Assembly: GCA_943736015.1 (NCBI GenBank)
Contig: OX031057.1
Coordinates: forward strand, 38,588,501-38,652,500
DNA: 64,000 bases
Source of the DNA: Tridacna crocea
Lineage: Eukaryota > Mollusca > Bivalvia > Cardiida > Cardiidae
Direction of reading: 5' to 3'
Shown one piece after another: positions 22,024-35,899 of this stretch. Position 1 is the stretch's first letter, and each line of letters starts with the position of its first letter. The notes below the pieces were generated by a model. It was not told the origin of the DNA. It saw only the letters and a list, made by a program, of their open reading frames with translations, and made no database searches. A program made the position numbers and the translations under genes.

Positions 22024-25000
22024 TATACTAAATTCTTACAAAATTGTTTCTACACTTGATCTACTTAACTGTGAGAGTGTCATTGAGACACTTGATTTCT
22101 CATCTTAAACTTCGTTCGGATCACTGGATTTTCTTTATCACCTGGGAAATGTAACAACGTAGTGATAATTAATTTATTAGGTCTTCGGAACAGTGAATTG
22201 ACTTTTTTTCTCGCCGGGTAATTTGAACACTGTATTAATAATATTCTTACCAAGTCATTGCAACCAGGAACCAACCTTTTATGTAATCATTGCAACAATG
22301 GATTGAGAAGTCATTGTAACAGTGAATTAATTCATCTGTCACAGAGTCATTGCAACAATGGACTATTTCTTTTGTCATTACTACACTGGACTGATTATTT
22401 TTCTGCTAGTAATTACAACAATGGGTTTAGAAATTTATAACCTAGTCATTGCAACATTGGATTGACTTATTTCTGTCCTTATCATTGCATCAATAGTTAT
22501 CCTAACCTGACCAAGTAATATCAGTTATTGACTTATAAATTCCATATGTAGTGATTGTAATAGTGAATTTACCAAACTCTTACTTAGCTCCTGAAAGACT
22601 GGATTACTTGTTAAAAGTCATTATATGAGTGAATTGACATCGCTCTGAAGGTCATTGCAAGACTATTTTTTGCTTTGTAAGTTGTTGCAAATTTTGGACA
22701 GTTATAACTAGTTGTTCTAACATTCAACCGATGAATGTCTTGCCTAGCCATTAGTACTGAGATTGACCAATCTTTGCATAATCATTGTAACCTTAAACTG
22801 ACTTCTCTTTAACCTAGTCATTGTAACAATGGACTGAGAAACTTTTTAATTTGTCATTGCTACACTGGATTGATTTTTTTTCTACTAGTAATGACTGTAA
22901 TGGATTTAGAAATTGATAACCTAGTCATTGCAACAATGGATTGACTTATTTCTGTGCTTGTCATTGAATCGGTAGATATCCTTACTTGACTAAGTTATAT
23001 CAGTAACAGACTTTTAAATTCCATGTCTAGTGATTGTAATACTGAGTTGACCAATCTCTTCATTAGTCACTGCAAAACCAGATTGACACTGGTTAACCCA
23101 TTACTACACAATCCCTACTTTTGAGGCCCCTGAGAAAGAAGGGTTTAGAAAACATTGTGGGAAAAAGAGAAAATGCTGGTAACCAGCATTTCCTCCTTTT
23201 CCCACAACGTTTTCTATCCTTCACAAAACAAATTTCAAATTTTCAGTCACTTTTATTGTGTCATCTGCAAATGTTTTTGATTTGGACAAACCTAAAATTT
23301 TGTCATTTGGTAATGAGATAAAATCATTGTAACAGTGAATTGACTTCTCTCAGAAGGTCATTGCAACAGTGTATGTTTTGCTTTGTTAGTCATTGCAATC
23401 CTGGACAGTTATAGTCATTGTAATATTCACCTGATGAATGTCTCGCCTAGCCATTGGTACTGAGATTGACAAATCTTTTGCATAGTCATTGCAACCCTGA
23501 CCCGACTTCTCTTTCACTTAGTCATTGCAAGAATTGCTTGAGATTTTTTTTTTTTTATCATAAATGGATATATTGATGTCACCTTGTCATTGCTACAATG
23601 GATTGATAATTCTATGACTTTGTCATTGGAACAATTGATTGACTATCCTCTCGCCTAGACTTTGTAACACTGGATTATACTAAATTCTTATAAAATTGCT
23701 TCGACAGTTGATCTAAACTGTGATAGTGATTCAGACACTGGATTTCTCATCTTAATCTTGGAGTTCGGATCAATGGATCTTTTCTATCACCTTGGTAAAT
23801 GTAACAATGGAGTGATAATTAATTTATAAAGATTTTGCAACAGTGAATTGACCTTTTTTTCTCACCAGATAATTGGAACACTGCATTAATAATATTCTTA
23901 CCAAGTCCATGCAACCCTGAACTAACAGTTTACGTATGCATTGCAACAATGGTTTGAAAAATCATTGTAACTTAAACAGTGAATTATTTTATCTGTAACA
24001 AAGTCATTGCAACAATGGATTAATTTTGTTTTATTTGTCACTGCTACACTGCATTGATTCTCTTTCTACTTGTAATTACAACAATGGATTTAAAAATTTA
24101 TAACCAAGTCAATGCTAAAATGGATTGACTCATTTCTGTTCTTGTCATTGCATCAATAGATATCCTATCCTGATCAAGTAATATCACTTCTAGATATATC
24201 AATTCCATACCTAGTGATTGTAACAATGAATTTACCAATCTCTTACTCAGTCACTGCAAAACTAGATTGACTTGTTAAAATCATTGCAATAGTGAAGTAA
24301 CTTGTCTCAGAAGGTCATTGCAACTCTGCATTTTTTGCTTTGTTAGTCATTGCAGTCCTGGAGAGTTATAATTGGTCATTGCAACATTCAACTGATGAAT
24401 GTTGCTTCTAGTCATTGGCACTGAGATTGACAAATCTTTGTGTAGTCATTGCAAGCCTGGACTGACTTCTCTTTTACCTAGTCATTGCAACAATGGATTG
24501 AGAAACACTTTATCATTGCTGCGCTGGATTGATTATTTTTCTACCAGTGATTACAAAAAATGGACTTAGAAATCTATAACCTAGTCATTGCAACAATTGA
24601 TTGTCATTGCATCAATAGATATCCTAACCTGACCAAGTAATACCAGTTTTAGACTTACAAAGTCCATATCTAGTGATTGTAAGACTGAATTTACCAATCT
24701 GTTACTCAGCCGGTGAAAAACTGGATTATTCGTTAAGTCATCATAACAGTGAATTGACTTCTCTCTGATGGTCATTGCAACACTGTATTTTTGCTTTGTT
24801 CATCATTGCAATTCTGGACAGTGATAACTAGTCATTGCAACATTGAACTGGTGAATGTTTCGCCTAGCCTTTGGTAATTCGATTTACAAATCTTTGCATA
24901 GTAGTTGCAACCCTATACCGACTTCTCTCTCACCTAGTCATTGCAACAATAGAATGAGAAACTTTTGTATTTGCCATTGCAACACTGGATTGATTATTTC

Positions 25001-26821
25001 CTACTATTAATTACAACAATGGATTTAGTAATTTATAACCTAGTGATGCAACAATTGAATGACTTATTTCTGTGCTTGTTACTGGATCAATAGATATCCT
25101 TATCTGACCAGGTAATACAAGTTCTAGACTTGTAAATTCCAAATCTAGTGATAGTAATACTGAATTTATCGATCTCTAAGTCACTGCAAAACTAGATTGA
25201 CTTGTTAAAATCATTGTAACAGTAAACTGACTAATCTCAGGTCATTGAAACACTATTTTTTTGCTCTGTTAGTCATTGCAATCTTGGACAGTTGTAACTA
25301 GTGATTGCAACATTCAACTGATAAATGTCTTGCCTAGCCATTGGTACTGAGATTGACAAATCTTTGCATTGTCATTTCAGCCCTGGACCGACTTCTCTTT
25401 CACCTAGTCATTGCAACAATGGATTAACTTATTTCTGTTCTTGCCATTGCATCAATAGATATCCTAACTTGACCAAGTAATGTCACTTATCTATAGACAT
25501 ATAAATTCCATATCTAGTGATTGTAAGACTGAATTTACCAATCTCTTATTTAGTCACTGAAAAACTGGATAACTCATTAAAACCATTGTAACAGTGAACT
25601 GACTGCTTTCAGAAGGTCATTGCAACACTGTACTTTTTGCTTTATTTCTCATTGCAATCCTGGACTGTTATAACTAGTCATTGCAACACTGAAGTGATGA
25701 ATGTCTCGTGGTACTGAGACTGAGAAATTTTTGTGTGGTAATTGCAACCCTAGACTGACTTCTCTTTGATGTAGTCATTGCAAGAATGGATTGAGAAACT
25801 TTATAATTTGTCATTGATACGATCATTGTTCTACTAGTAATTACAATAATGGGTTTAGAAATTTATAACACAGTAATTGCAACAGTGGATTGACTTATTT
25901 CTGTGCTTGTCATTGTATCAATAGATATCTTAACCTGACCAAGTGATATCAGTTATAGACTTATAAATTCAATATCTAGTATTTGTAATACTGAAATCAA
26001 CATCTCTTACTCAGCCGTAGAACACCTTGATTACTCGTTAAATGTCTATATAACAGTGAATTGACTTCTTTCAGAAGGTCATTGCAACACTGTATGTTTT
26101 GCTTTGTTAGTCATTGCAATCCTGGACAGTTATAAGTAGTCATTGCAACATTCAACTGATGAATGTCTCGCCTAGCCATAGATGCTGAGATTGATAATAC
26201 TTTGCATAGTCATTGCAAGCCTGGACTAACTTCTCATTGACCTAGTCATTGCAACAATGCATTGAGAAACTTTTTGTCATAGCATCTCTGGATTGATTTT
26301 TTTTCACTACTGATTACACGATAGATTTAGAAATTGATAAACTAGTCATTGAAACAATGGATTGACTCATTTCTATGCTTGTCATTGCATCAATAGTTAT
26401 CCTAACCTGACCTAGTAATAATAGTTATAGACTTATAAATTCTAAGTCTAGTGATTGTAATACTGAATTTAGCAATCTTTTACTTAGTCACTGCAAAATA
26501 GATGGACTGATTAAAAGTCATTATAACGGTTAACTGGCTTCTCTCAGAAGGTCATTGCAACACAGCATTTTTTGCTACACCTAATTGTTCCAACAATGGA
26601 TTGAGAATTTGTTTGTCATTGCCACACTGGATTATTTTTCTACTATTAAATACAACAATGGATTTAGAAATTTATAACAAAGTCATTACAACAATTGATT
26701 GATTTATTTCTGTGCTTGTCATTGCATCAATAGATATTCTAACCTGACCGAGTAATATCAATTATAGAGTTATGAATTCCATCTCTATTGATTGAAATAC
26801 TGATTTTACCAATTTCTTAAA
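22024..26821. repeat. Unit 3 higher-order satellite
   Basis: The monomer order is the same as in unit 1. It carries C at 24658 (shared with units 4 and 5) and private A at 22679 and T at 25331. Confidence 0.9.
23097..23317. mobile_element. Unit 3 copy of the TTAA-flanked element
   Basis: The element is 221 bp with the palindrome at 23147-23215. No difference from unit 1 was noticed. Confidence 0.55.
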
Positions 26822-26925
26822 TGCACCTATCCATGCTTTATTGAAGTTTCTTCTACCAGTACTTTGCACTATGTCTGTTTCAAACCACTGTCTGCTTTCT
26901 CACATAAACAAGTCGAAACGCTGAT

Positions 26926-28790
26926 TGGCAGTAAAGAAACGGGTATCCTGTCGCACTGAATATATGTCAAAGATCTTAAAGTGAAACAGCTTTAGCTAGG
27001 GAGTCAAAGTATCAATCCGAGTCTTAAGTGCGGAATGTTGCTAACAGAGCCTGTGGATTTTTAGAGATAATGATAACAGAGAGACAGTAAAGAGAGGCAG
27101 AGAGTGTGTGAGGGAGTGAGTTTGAGAAAGCTTTGATTTTGACATTTTTACTTTATAGTGGAAAGGTTGTATTGTGGATGAAAAAATAGTTTGTAAGGCT
27201 AATGACGGAAAAGGGAAATATCTATACCGTGATAGATTTGAATAGACACGTGTTGAAAATGTTAGAGGGAAAATATTATAACAGCCACACGCTTCTTTTC
27301 CACATAACAAATGTCAATGCACTGAATATCTATAACTATAACTCTAACAAGTGTTACCTGCACTGAAGGAAGGATCCAGTTAGTCTTAAATTATCTTTGA
27401 TGTTCATTGAACAACGGTAATTTGCTTTGTCGAGATCTTCACAACGCAAATTGTCTAGTCAGCTTGAGAATTATATTATTCTATTCAGTAATTTAGATGA
27501 CTTGTTCTGGACAACCACACTTATTTGTTGACATAAAGCAATAATGGAATTTAAGAAAGTAGATAAATATCAGATATCCATATTGTTAGAATAGAGATGG
27601 TGATTTAAAGGGCTGGCTGTAAGGGGAGTTGGAGGCCAGGGAAAATTAATCAGACTGGTAAAATGTTGGTTGATAGGTAATGGTTGTAGTGTTGATACCG
27701 GATTTATTAGTAGAGATCGTTGTGTTTGTTTTCTTGGTGTTTTATGGCCTAATTGGTCAATACTGTCAATGCACCTACCCATGCTTTATTGAAGTTTATT
27801 TTTACCAGTACTTTACAGATTGTCTGTTTTAAACCACTGTTTGCTTTCCCTCATTAATAAATCAAAATGCCGATTGGCAGTAAAGAAAAATGTATCTTGT
27901 CGCAATGAACATATAAAAAGGTCTTGACGAAGAGCTTTGGAACAGCTTCTGATAGGGAGTCGAACCAGCAACCCGAGAGTTTTATGCCTGGAATGTTAAG
28001 GAGCCTCTTGATTTAAGGAGATACATGTATGAAGACCGAGAGACTGTGACAGGCAGAGAGTATATTATGAGGGATTGGGTTTGAGAGAGCTTTTGATTTT
28101 GACACGTTTACCTTATAGTGAAAGGTTGTATTGTGGATAAAAAATAGTGAATTACTAAGGCCAATGACAGAAAAGCAAAATATCTATAAAGTGCTAGGGT
28201 TTAATATTCATGTTTTAAAAATGTTTAAATGGTAAATATCGGAACTGATATAAAAGAAACTCTGTTCTTTTTCACATAACCATCGTTGAAACAAGGAACA
28301 GCAATGAGAGACCAGAATCGCAGTTAATTTCATCAAATATGGGAAAATAATCTTCCATGTTAGCACTGGCGATCCCCTCTCTCTCTAGACTTGTAGATAT
28401 GCGACTGAGCTAATAGATTAGTCTTTTACGATTGATTGATTGAGTGGTTAGTTGACTGTATGTGTTTAACAGCGTTTTCAACAATATTTGAGTTATATTA
28501 GGGCGGCCTGTACATGTACCCATGTTTTCCTGGAGTTCAGTAACCAGTACTTCACACAATATTCTTCCCAAGCCACTAACTGTTTTTTCAACTCCACATA
28601 ACTCTTGTCAGATCCGCTTTTCAGATGTTGGAGAAGAAGTAATCCTGACGCAATGTGTATTATCAAATCCCAGAAAAGCATGGCTGAGCCGAGGATCTAA
28701 ACCAGCTAACCCGTGTCTAAAGTTGTGTTCGCTACGGACCCGATTGCTATTCAAATATCTGTCGAGTTTAACGTCAATAGAGTGTTGATT
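26926..28790. repeat. Unit 4 cassettes A, B and C with spacers
   Basis: Cassette A is at 26926-27310, B at 27770-28268 and C at 28509-28790. A private T at 27629 falls in the spacer between A and B. Confidence 0.75.
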
Positions 28791-28914
28791 GGAAATGCTG
28801 TGATAGTTCTTACGATTAATAAAAGATAGGGAACCGATTTCAATCGCAAAATACCTATGTCTTCAAAACGTTTGAAATACTTTCAGTCCAAGATAGTAGG
28901 TGTTTGGTCAGTGC

Positions 28915-30115
28915 CATAATTCATATTTTCGTTTACCTAGCTGTCAGTAAGTACCATCAATCCGATGTACCCCTAGCCCCTGAGAGGAGTCAACAAACGC
29001 TTGAGATTTAGCCAAGTCCTTTTTCCTTCAGCTGATTGTCCTGAGCTCTCAGTCCATGACACCAGCCATTCCCCCCTGGTTAATAAACCACATGTTTTCC
29101 TCTCTACATAAGATGCTACCTTGATTGGTCAAGTGTAAGTGGATGCCCAGATTCTGGAATTTACCTTAACTGAATGTCGTTAGCTCTTACCCTCAGTCTG
29201 TTCGATGAAGCTTAGCCCATGAGATGTACCTCCTATCCGAGAAAGGTTTCTTCGTTTCTTTTGATTAATATGTATGCCTTTAAAATGGAACCCTTTCAGG
29301 CACTGAAACTGTATCTACATGAATGTGATCGACCGGCATTCCTGAGCATGTATTCCCAGTCCGTGCTGTCATATATCCGTAGTCTTTAACTCGCACTTCA
29401 AACCATCGCACCGAGTTCTTGAGATTGTATCATCTGTTCGTGGAATGTTCCCTCAGTGTTTTTCATTTCCTCTTAGACTTGAAACTCGTGCCTATAGTCC
29501 ATTTGATGTTCCCCAGGCACTACACCACTGAACTGACTCGAATGCTTGCATTTGCCCTGTTTGCTGATAGCCTCAGCCCCTGAGAAACGTATCCTAAATC
29601 TGTGAGATGTACCCTTAGCGAGTAACTGTGCCCTGAGACCCGACAACTGTATGGTAAGGCTGTACCACATGTCCGTCTGATGTACTCAAGGTTTGTAAGA
29701 CGTGCACTTTGTCCATAGGTTATTCTCGCATAACATGTCACGTATTGTAAGGTATTGAGATCCTTCTATAGTCATTGAGATGTATTCTCGGGCCATGAAA
29801 CCGTGATTTTACTTCCAGCCTGTCATCTTTCACCATAACTTGTGGGATGTTCCCATTTTCCTTTCTCCACACTCTTAGACTTTGACTTTGCAGAAACCCT
29901 AAAACTGTGTCTCTGTCCTTATGTCAAACTTACGTCATGTGCCTCTATCCAAGATCAAAATTTTCTCCAAGTTCAAATGATGTAACCTCTCTATTTTACA
30001 TCTGTGCCTAAACTTTGGATTTACCTTCAGCCGATTAGCTTGTGCATTAGGTCTGTGCAATCTTTCCCCAATTTGTGAACTGTTTCTGCAATCCTAGGGC
30101 TCTTGGCCTCAGTCT
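28915..30115. repeat. Unit 4 degenerate minisatellite
   Basis: This is the copy of the 20-22 bp degenerate repeat; no private variant was noticed. Confidence 0.6.
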
Positions 30116-30245
30116 ATGGAATTGAGATATTAGTCGATGTGGGATGCCATTGAAACCCTTGTGCTATTTCCTTACTGTCGTTTTCCAACGTTTAAGAGGT
30201 GCCCTTTCTATTCTTTGACAATAAGTTTAATCCCAAAACCGTTTG

Positions 30246-30558
30246 TCCCCTCTCTCTTTTACTCTTATCGCTCTTGCTCTCTTCCTTACTTTGACATTGT
30301 ATGTCGTTCTGGCTATCCCTCTTTCTGGGCTGTCTCTTTCTCTCTTCTCTTCCATCCTTCTATATCTCAGTCATTCTCTTACTCTTTCCTTTCGCTATCT
30401 CTCACTATCTCTATTTCTAATGTTTTCTTTTTCTCTGCCTGTTTCTCTATTTCTGTCTAACTCATTTCTTCTGTTCTCCAGACTCCATTTTTCTTTCAAT
30501 CTCAATCCCTCCCTCCTTCCTCTCTACACCTGTCTCTCTACTTTTGCCTGTCTCTCTG

Positions 30559-30597
<39 letters not shown>

Positions 30598-30849
30598 CTG
30601 TCTGCATCTGCCTCTCTGTGGCTTAATCTTCGTCTCTCTGCCTCTCTCTGGCTCTGTATCTCTGCCTATCTTATGCTCTATTTCAATTCCTCTTTTAGGC
30701 TCTATCTGTCAGACTCTCTTTTTCTCTATCCTGTTCTCTTTCTCTTTCGCTCTGTTCTCTTTCTCTTTCGCTCTCATTCTCTCTCTGTGTCTCTCACTCA
30801 TTCTCTCTGTCTCTGTCTGTCTGTCTCTCTCTCTCTCCCTCACTCTCTC
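30246..30849 (+). repeat. Unit 4 pyrimidine tract, (CT)16 and (GTCT)3
   Basis: The CT run is at 30562-30593. The three GTCT repeats are the same number as in units 2 and 7. Confidence 0.93.
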
Positions 30850-30997
30850 ATTAACCACATATCATAGCTTACCTCTTCTTATAAGTTTTTTCAAGTTCAC
30901 AGATCGCAGTTTTCTCCTTTACCCCACAAACTGCATTCTCCATTTCAGATTTATCCTCCTTCAGTCCTTTTTACCCTCTGCCTCTTGCAACACTTGG

Positions 30998-33900
30998 TAT
31001 ACTAAATTCTTACAAAATTGTTTCTACACTTGATCTACTTAACTGTGAGAGTGTCATTGAGACACTTGATTTCTCATCTTAAACTTCGTTCGGATCACTG
31101 GATTTTCTTTATCACCTGGGAAATGTAACAACGTAGTGATAATTAATTTATTAGGTCTTCGGAACAGTGAATTGACTTTTTTTCTCGCCGGGTAATTTGA
31201 ACACTGTATTAATAATATTCTTACCAAGTCATTGCAACCAGGAACCAACCTTTTATGTAATCATTGCAACAATGGATTGAGAAGTCATTGTAACAGTGAA
31301 TTAATTCATCTGTCACAGAGTCATTGCAACAATGGACTATTTCTTTTGTCATTACTACACTGGACTGATTATTTTTCTGCTAGTAATTACAACAATGGGT
31401 TTAGAAATTTATAACCTAGTCATTGCAACATTGGATTGACTTATTTCTGTCCTTATCATTGCATCAATAGTTATCCTAACCTGACCAAGTAATATCAGTT
31501 ATTGACTTATAAATTCCATATGTAGTGATTGTATTAGTGAATTTACCAAACTCTTACTTAGCTCCTGAAAGACTGGATTACTTGTTAAAAGTCATTATAT
31601 GAGTGAATTGACATCGCTCTGAAGGTCATTGCAAGACTATTTTTTGCTTTGTTAGTTGTTGCAAATTTTGGACAGTTATAACTAGTTGTTCTAACATTCA
31701 ACCGATGAATGTCTTGCCTAGCCATTAGTACTGAGATTGACCAATCTTTGCATAATCATTGTAACCTTAAACTGACTTCTCTTTAACCTAGTCATTGTAA
31801 CAATGGACTGAGAAACTTTTTAATTTGTCATTGCTACACTGGATTGATTTTTTTTCTACTAGTAATGACTGTAATGGATTTAGAAATTGATAACCTAGTC
31901 ATTGCAACAATGGATTGACTTATTTCTGTGCTTGTCATTGAATCGGTAGATATCCTTACTTGACTAAGTTATATCAGTAACAGACTTTTAAATTCCATGT
32001 CTAGTGATTGTAATACTGAGTTGACCAATCTCTTCATTAGTCACTGCAAAACCAGATTGACACTGGTTAACCCATTACTACACAATCCCTACTTTTGAGG
32101 CCCCTGAGAAAGAAGGGTTTAGAAAACATTGTGGGAAAAAGAGAAAATGCTGGTAACCAGCATTTCCTCCTTTTCCCACAACGTTTTCTATCCTTCACAA
32201 AACAAATTTCAAATTTTCAGTCACTTTTATTGTGTCATCTGCAAATGTTTTTGATTTGGACAAACCTAAAATTTTGTCATTTGGTAATGAGATAAAATCA
32301 TTGTAACAGTGAATTGACTTCTCTCAGAAGGTCATTGCAACAGTGTATGTTTTGCTTTGTTAGTCATTGCAATCCTGGACAGTTATAGTCATTGTAATAT
32401 TCACCTGATGAATGTCTCGCCTAGCCATTGGTACTGAGATTGACAAATCTTTTGCATAGTCATTGCAACCCTGACCCGACTTCTCTTTCACTTAGTCATT
32501 GCAAGAATTGCTTGAGATTTTTTTTTTTTTATCATAAATGGATATATTGATGTCACCTTGTCATTGCTACAATGGATTGATAATTCTATGACTTTGTCAT
32601 TGGAACAATTGATTGACTATCCTCTCGCCTAGACTTTGTAACACTGGATTATACTAAATTCTTATAAAATTGCTTCGACAGTTGATCTAAACTGTGATAG
32701 TGATTCAGACACTGGATTTCTCATCTTAATCTTGGAGTTCGGATCAATGGATCTTTTCTATCACCTTGGTAAATGTAACAATGGAGTGATAATTAATTTA
32801 TAAAGATTTTGCAACAGTGAATTGACCTTTTTTTCTCACCAGATAATTGGAACACTGCATTAATAATATTCTTACCAAGTCCATGCAACCCTGAACTAAC
32901 AGTTTACGTATGCATTGCAACAATGGTTTGAAAAATCATTGTAACTTAAACAGTGAATTATTTTATCTGTAACAAAGTCATTGCAACAATGGATTAATTT
33001 TGTTTTATTTGTCACTGCTACACTGCATTGATTCTCTTTCTACTTGTAATTACAACAATGGATTTAAAAATTTATAACCAAGTCAATGCTAAAATGGATT
33101 GACTCATTTCTGTTCTTGTCATTGCATCAATAGATATCCTATCCTGATCAAGTAATATCACTTCTAGATATATCAATTCCATACCTAGTGATTGTAACAA
33201 TGAATTTACCAATCTCTTACTCAGTCACTGCAAAACTAGATTGACTTGTTAAAATCATTGCAATAGTGAAGTAACTTGTCTCAGAAGGTCATTGCAACTC
33301 TGCATTTTTTGCTTTGTTAGTCATTGCAGTCCTGGAGAGTTATAATTGGTCATTGCAACATTCAACTGATGAATGTTGCTTCTAGTCATTGGCACTGAGA
33401 TTGACAAATCTTTGTGTAGTCATTGCAAGCCTGGACTGACTTCTCTTTTACCTAGTCATTGCAACAATGGATTGAGAAACACTTTATCATTGCTGCGCTG
33501 GATTGATTATTTTTCTACCAGTGATTACAAAAAATGGACTTAGAAATCTATAACCTAGTCATTGCAACAATTGATTGTCATTGCATCAATAGATATCCTA
33601 ACCTGACCAAGTAATACCAGTTTTAGACTTACAAAGTCCATATCTAGTGATTGTAAGACTGAATTTACCAATCTGTTACTCAGCCGGTGAAAAACTGGAT
33701 TATTCGTTAAGTCATCATAACAGTGAATTGACTTCTCTCTGATGGTCATTGCAACACTGTATTTTTGCTTTGTTCATCATTGCAATTCTGGACAGTGATA
33801 ACTAGTCATTGCAACATTGAACTGGTGAATGTTTCGCCTAGCCTTTGGTAATTCGATTTACAAATCTTTGCATAGTAGTTGCAACCCTATACCGACTTCT

Positions 33901-35795
33901 CTCTCACCTAGTCATTGCAACAATAGAATGAGAAACTTTTGTATTTGCCATTGCAACACTGGATTGATTATTTCCTACTATTAATTACAACAATGGATTT
34001 AGTAATTTATAACCTAGTGATGCAACAATTGAATGACTTATTTCTGTGCTTGTTACTGGATCAATAGATATCCTTATCTGACCAGGTAATACAAGTTCTA
34101 GACTTGTAAATTCCAAATCTAGTGATAGTAATACTGAATTTATCGATCTCTAAGTCACTGCAAAACTAGATTGACTTGTTAAAATCATTGTAACAGTAAA
34201 CTGACTAATCTCAGGTCATTGAAACACTATTTTTTTGCTCTGTTAGTCATTGCAATCTTGGACAGTTGTAACTAGTGATTGCAACATTCAACTGATAAAT
34301 GTCTCGCCTAGCCATTGGTACTGAGATTGACAAATCTTTGCATTGTCATTTCAGCCCTGGACCGACTTCTCTTTCACCTAGTCATTGCAACAATGGATTA
34401 ACTTATTTCTGTTCTTGCCATTGCATCAATAGATATCCTAACTTGACCAAGTAATGTCACTTATCTATAGACATATAAATTCCATATCTAGTGATTGTAA
34501 GACTGAATTTACCAATCTCTTATTTAGTCACTGAAAAACTGGATAACTCATTAAAACCATTGTAACAGTGAACTGACTGCTTTCAGAAGGTCATTGCAAC
34601 ACTGTACTTTTTGCTTTATTTCTCATTGCAATCCTGGACTGTTATAACTAGTCATTGCAACACTGAAGTGATGAATGTCTCGTGGTACTGAGACTGAGAA
34701 ATTTTTGTGTGGTAATTGCAACCCTAGACTGACTTCTCTTTGATGTAGTCATTGCAAGAATGGATTGAGAAACTTTATAATTTGTCATTGATACGATCAT
34801 TGTTCTACTAGTAATTACAATAATGGGTTTAGAAATTTATAACACAGTAATTGCAACAGTGGATTGACTTATTTCTGTGCTTGTCATTGTATCAATAGAT
34901 ATCTTAACCTGACCAAGTGATATCAGTTATAGACTTATAAATTCAATATCTAGTATTTGTAATACTGAAATCAACATCTCTTACTCAGCCGTAGAACACC
35001 TTGATTACTCGTTAAATGTCTATATAACAGTGAATTGACTTCTTTCAGAAGGTCATTGCAACACTGTATGTTTTGCTTTGTTAGTCATTGCAATCCTGGA
35101 CAGTTATAAGTAGTCATTGCAACATTCAACTGATGAATGTCTCGCCTAGCCATAGATGCTGAGATTGATAATACTTTGCATAGTCATTGCAAGCCTGGAC
35201 TAACTTCTCATTGACCTAGTCATTGCAACAATGCATTGAGAAACTTTTTGTCATAGCATCTCTGGATTGATTTTTTTTCACTACTGATTACACGATAGAT
35301 TTAGAAATTGATAAACTAGTCATTGAAACAATGGATTGACTCATTTCTATGCTTGTCATTGCATCAATAGTTATCCTAACCTGACCTAGTAATAATAGTT
35401 ATAGACTTATAAATTCTAAGTCTAGTGATTGTAATACTGAATTTAGCAATCTTTTACTTAGTCACTGCAAAATAGATGGACTGATTAAAAGTCATTATAA
35501 CGGTTAACTGGCTTCTCTCAGAAGGTCATTGCAACACAGCATTTTTTGCTACACCTAATTGTTCCAACAATGGATTGAGAATTTGTTTGTCATTGCCACA
35601 CTGGATTATTTTTCTACTATTAAATACAACAATGGATTTAGAAATTTATAACAAAGTCATTACAACAATTGATTGATTTATTTCTGTGCTTGTCATTGCA
35701 TCAATAGATATTCTAACCTGACCGAGTAATATCAATTATAGAGTTATGAATTCCATCTCTATTGATTGAAATACTGATTTTACCAATTTCTTAAA
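30998..35795. repeat. Unit 4 higher-order satellite
   Basis: The monomer order is the same as in unit 1, with a private T at 31534 that changes one gattgtaatag word to gattgtattag. Confidence 0.9.
32071..32291. mobile_element. Unit 4 copy of the TTAA-flanked element
   Basis: The element is 221 bp with the palindrome at 32121-32189, and its edges are the same as in unit 1. Confidence 0.55.
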
Positions 35796-35899
35796 TGCAC
35801 CTATCCATGCTTTATTGAAGTTTCTTCTACCAGTACTTTGCACTATGTCTGTTTCAAACCACTGTCTGCTTTCTCACATAAACAAGTCGAAACGCTGAT

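Larger units (their letters stand above)
17952..26925. repeat. Macrosatellite unit 3 (8,974 bp)
   Basis: This unit is close to the majority sequence. Private changes seen are C at 20936, A at 22679 and T at 25331. It shares C at 24658 with units 4 and 5 only. Confidence 0.97.
26926..35899. repeat. Macrosatellite unit 4 (8,974 bp)
   Basis: This unit is close to the majority sequence. Private changes seen are T at 27629, G at 30196 and T at 31534. It shares the C at the position equivalent to 24658 with units 3 and 5. Confidence 0.97.
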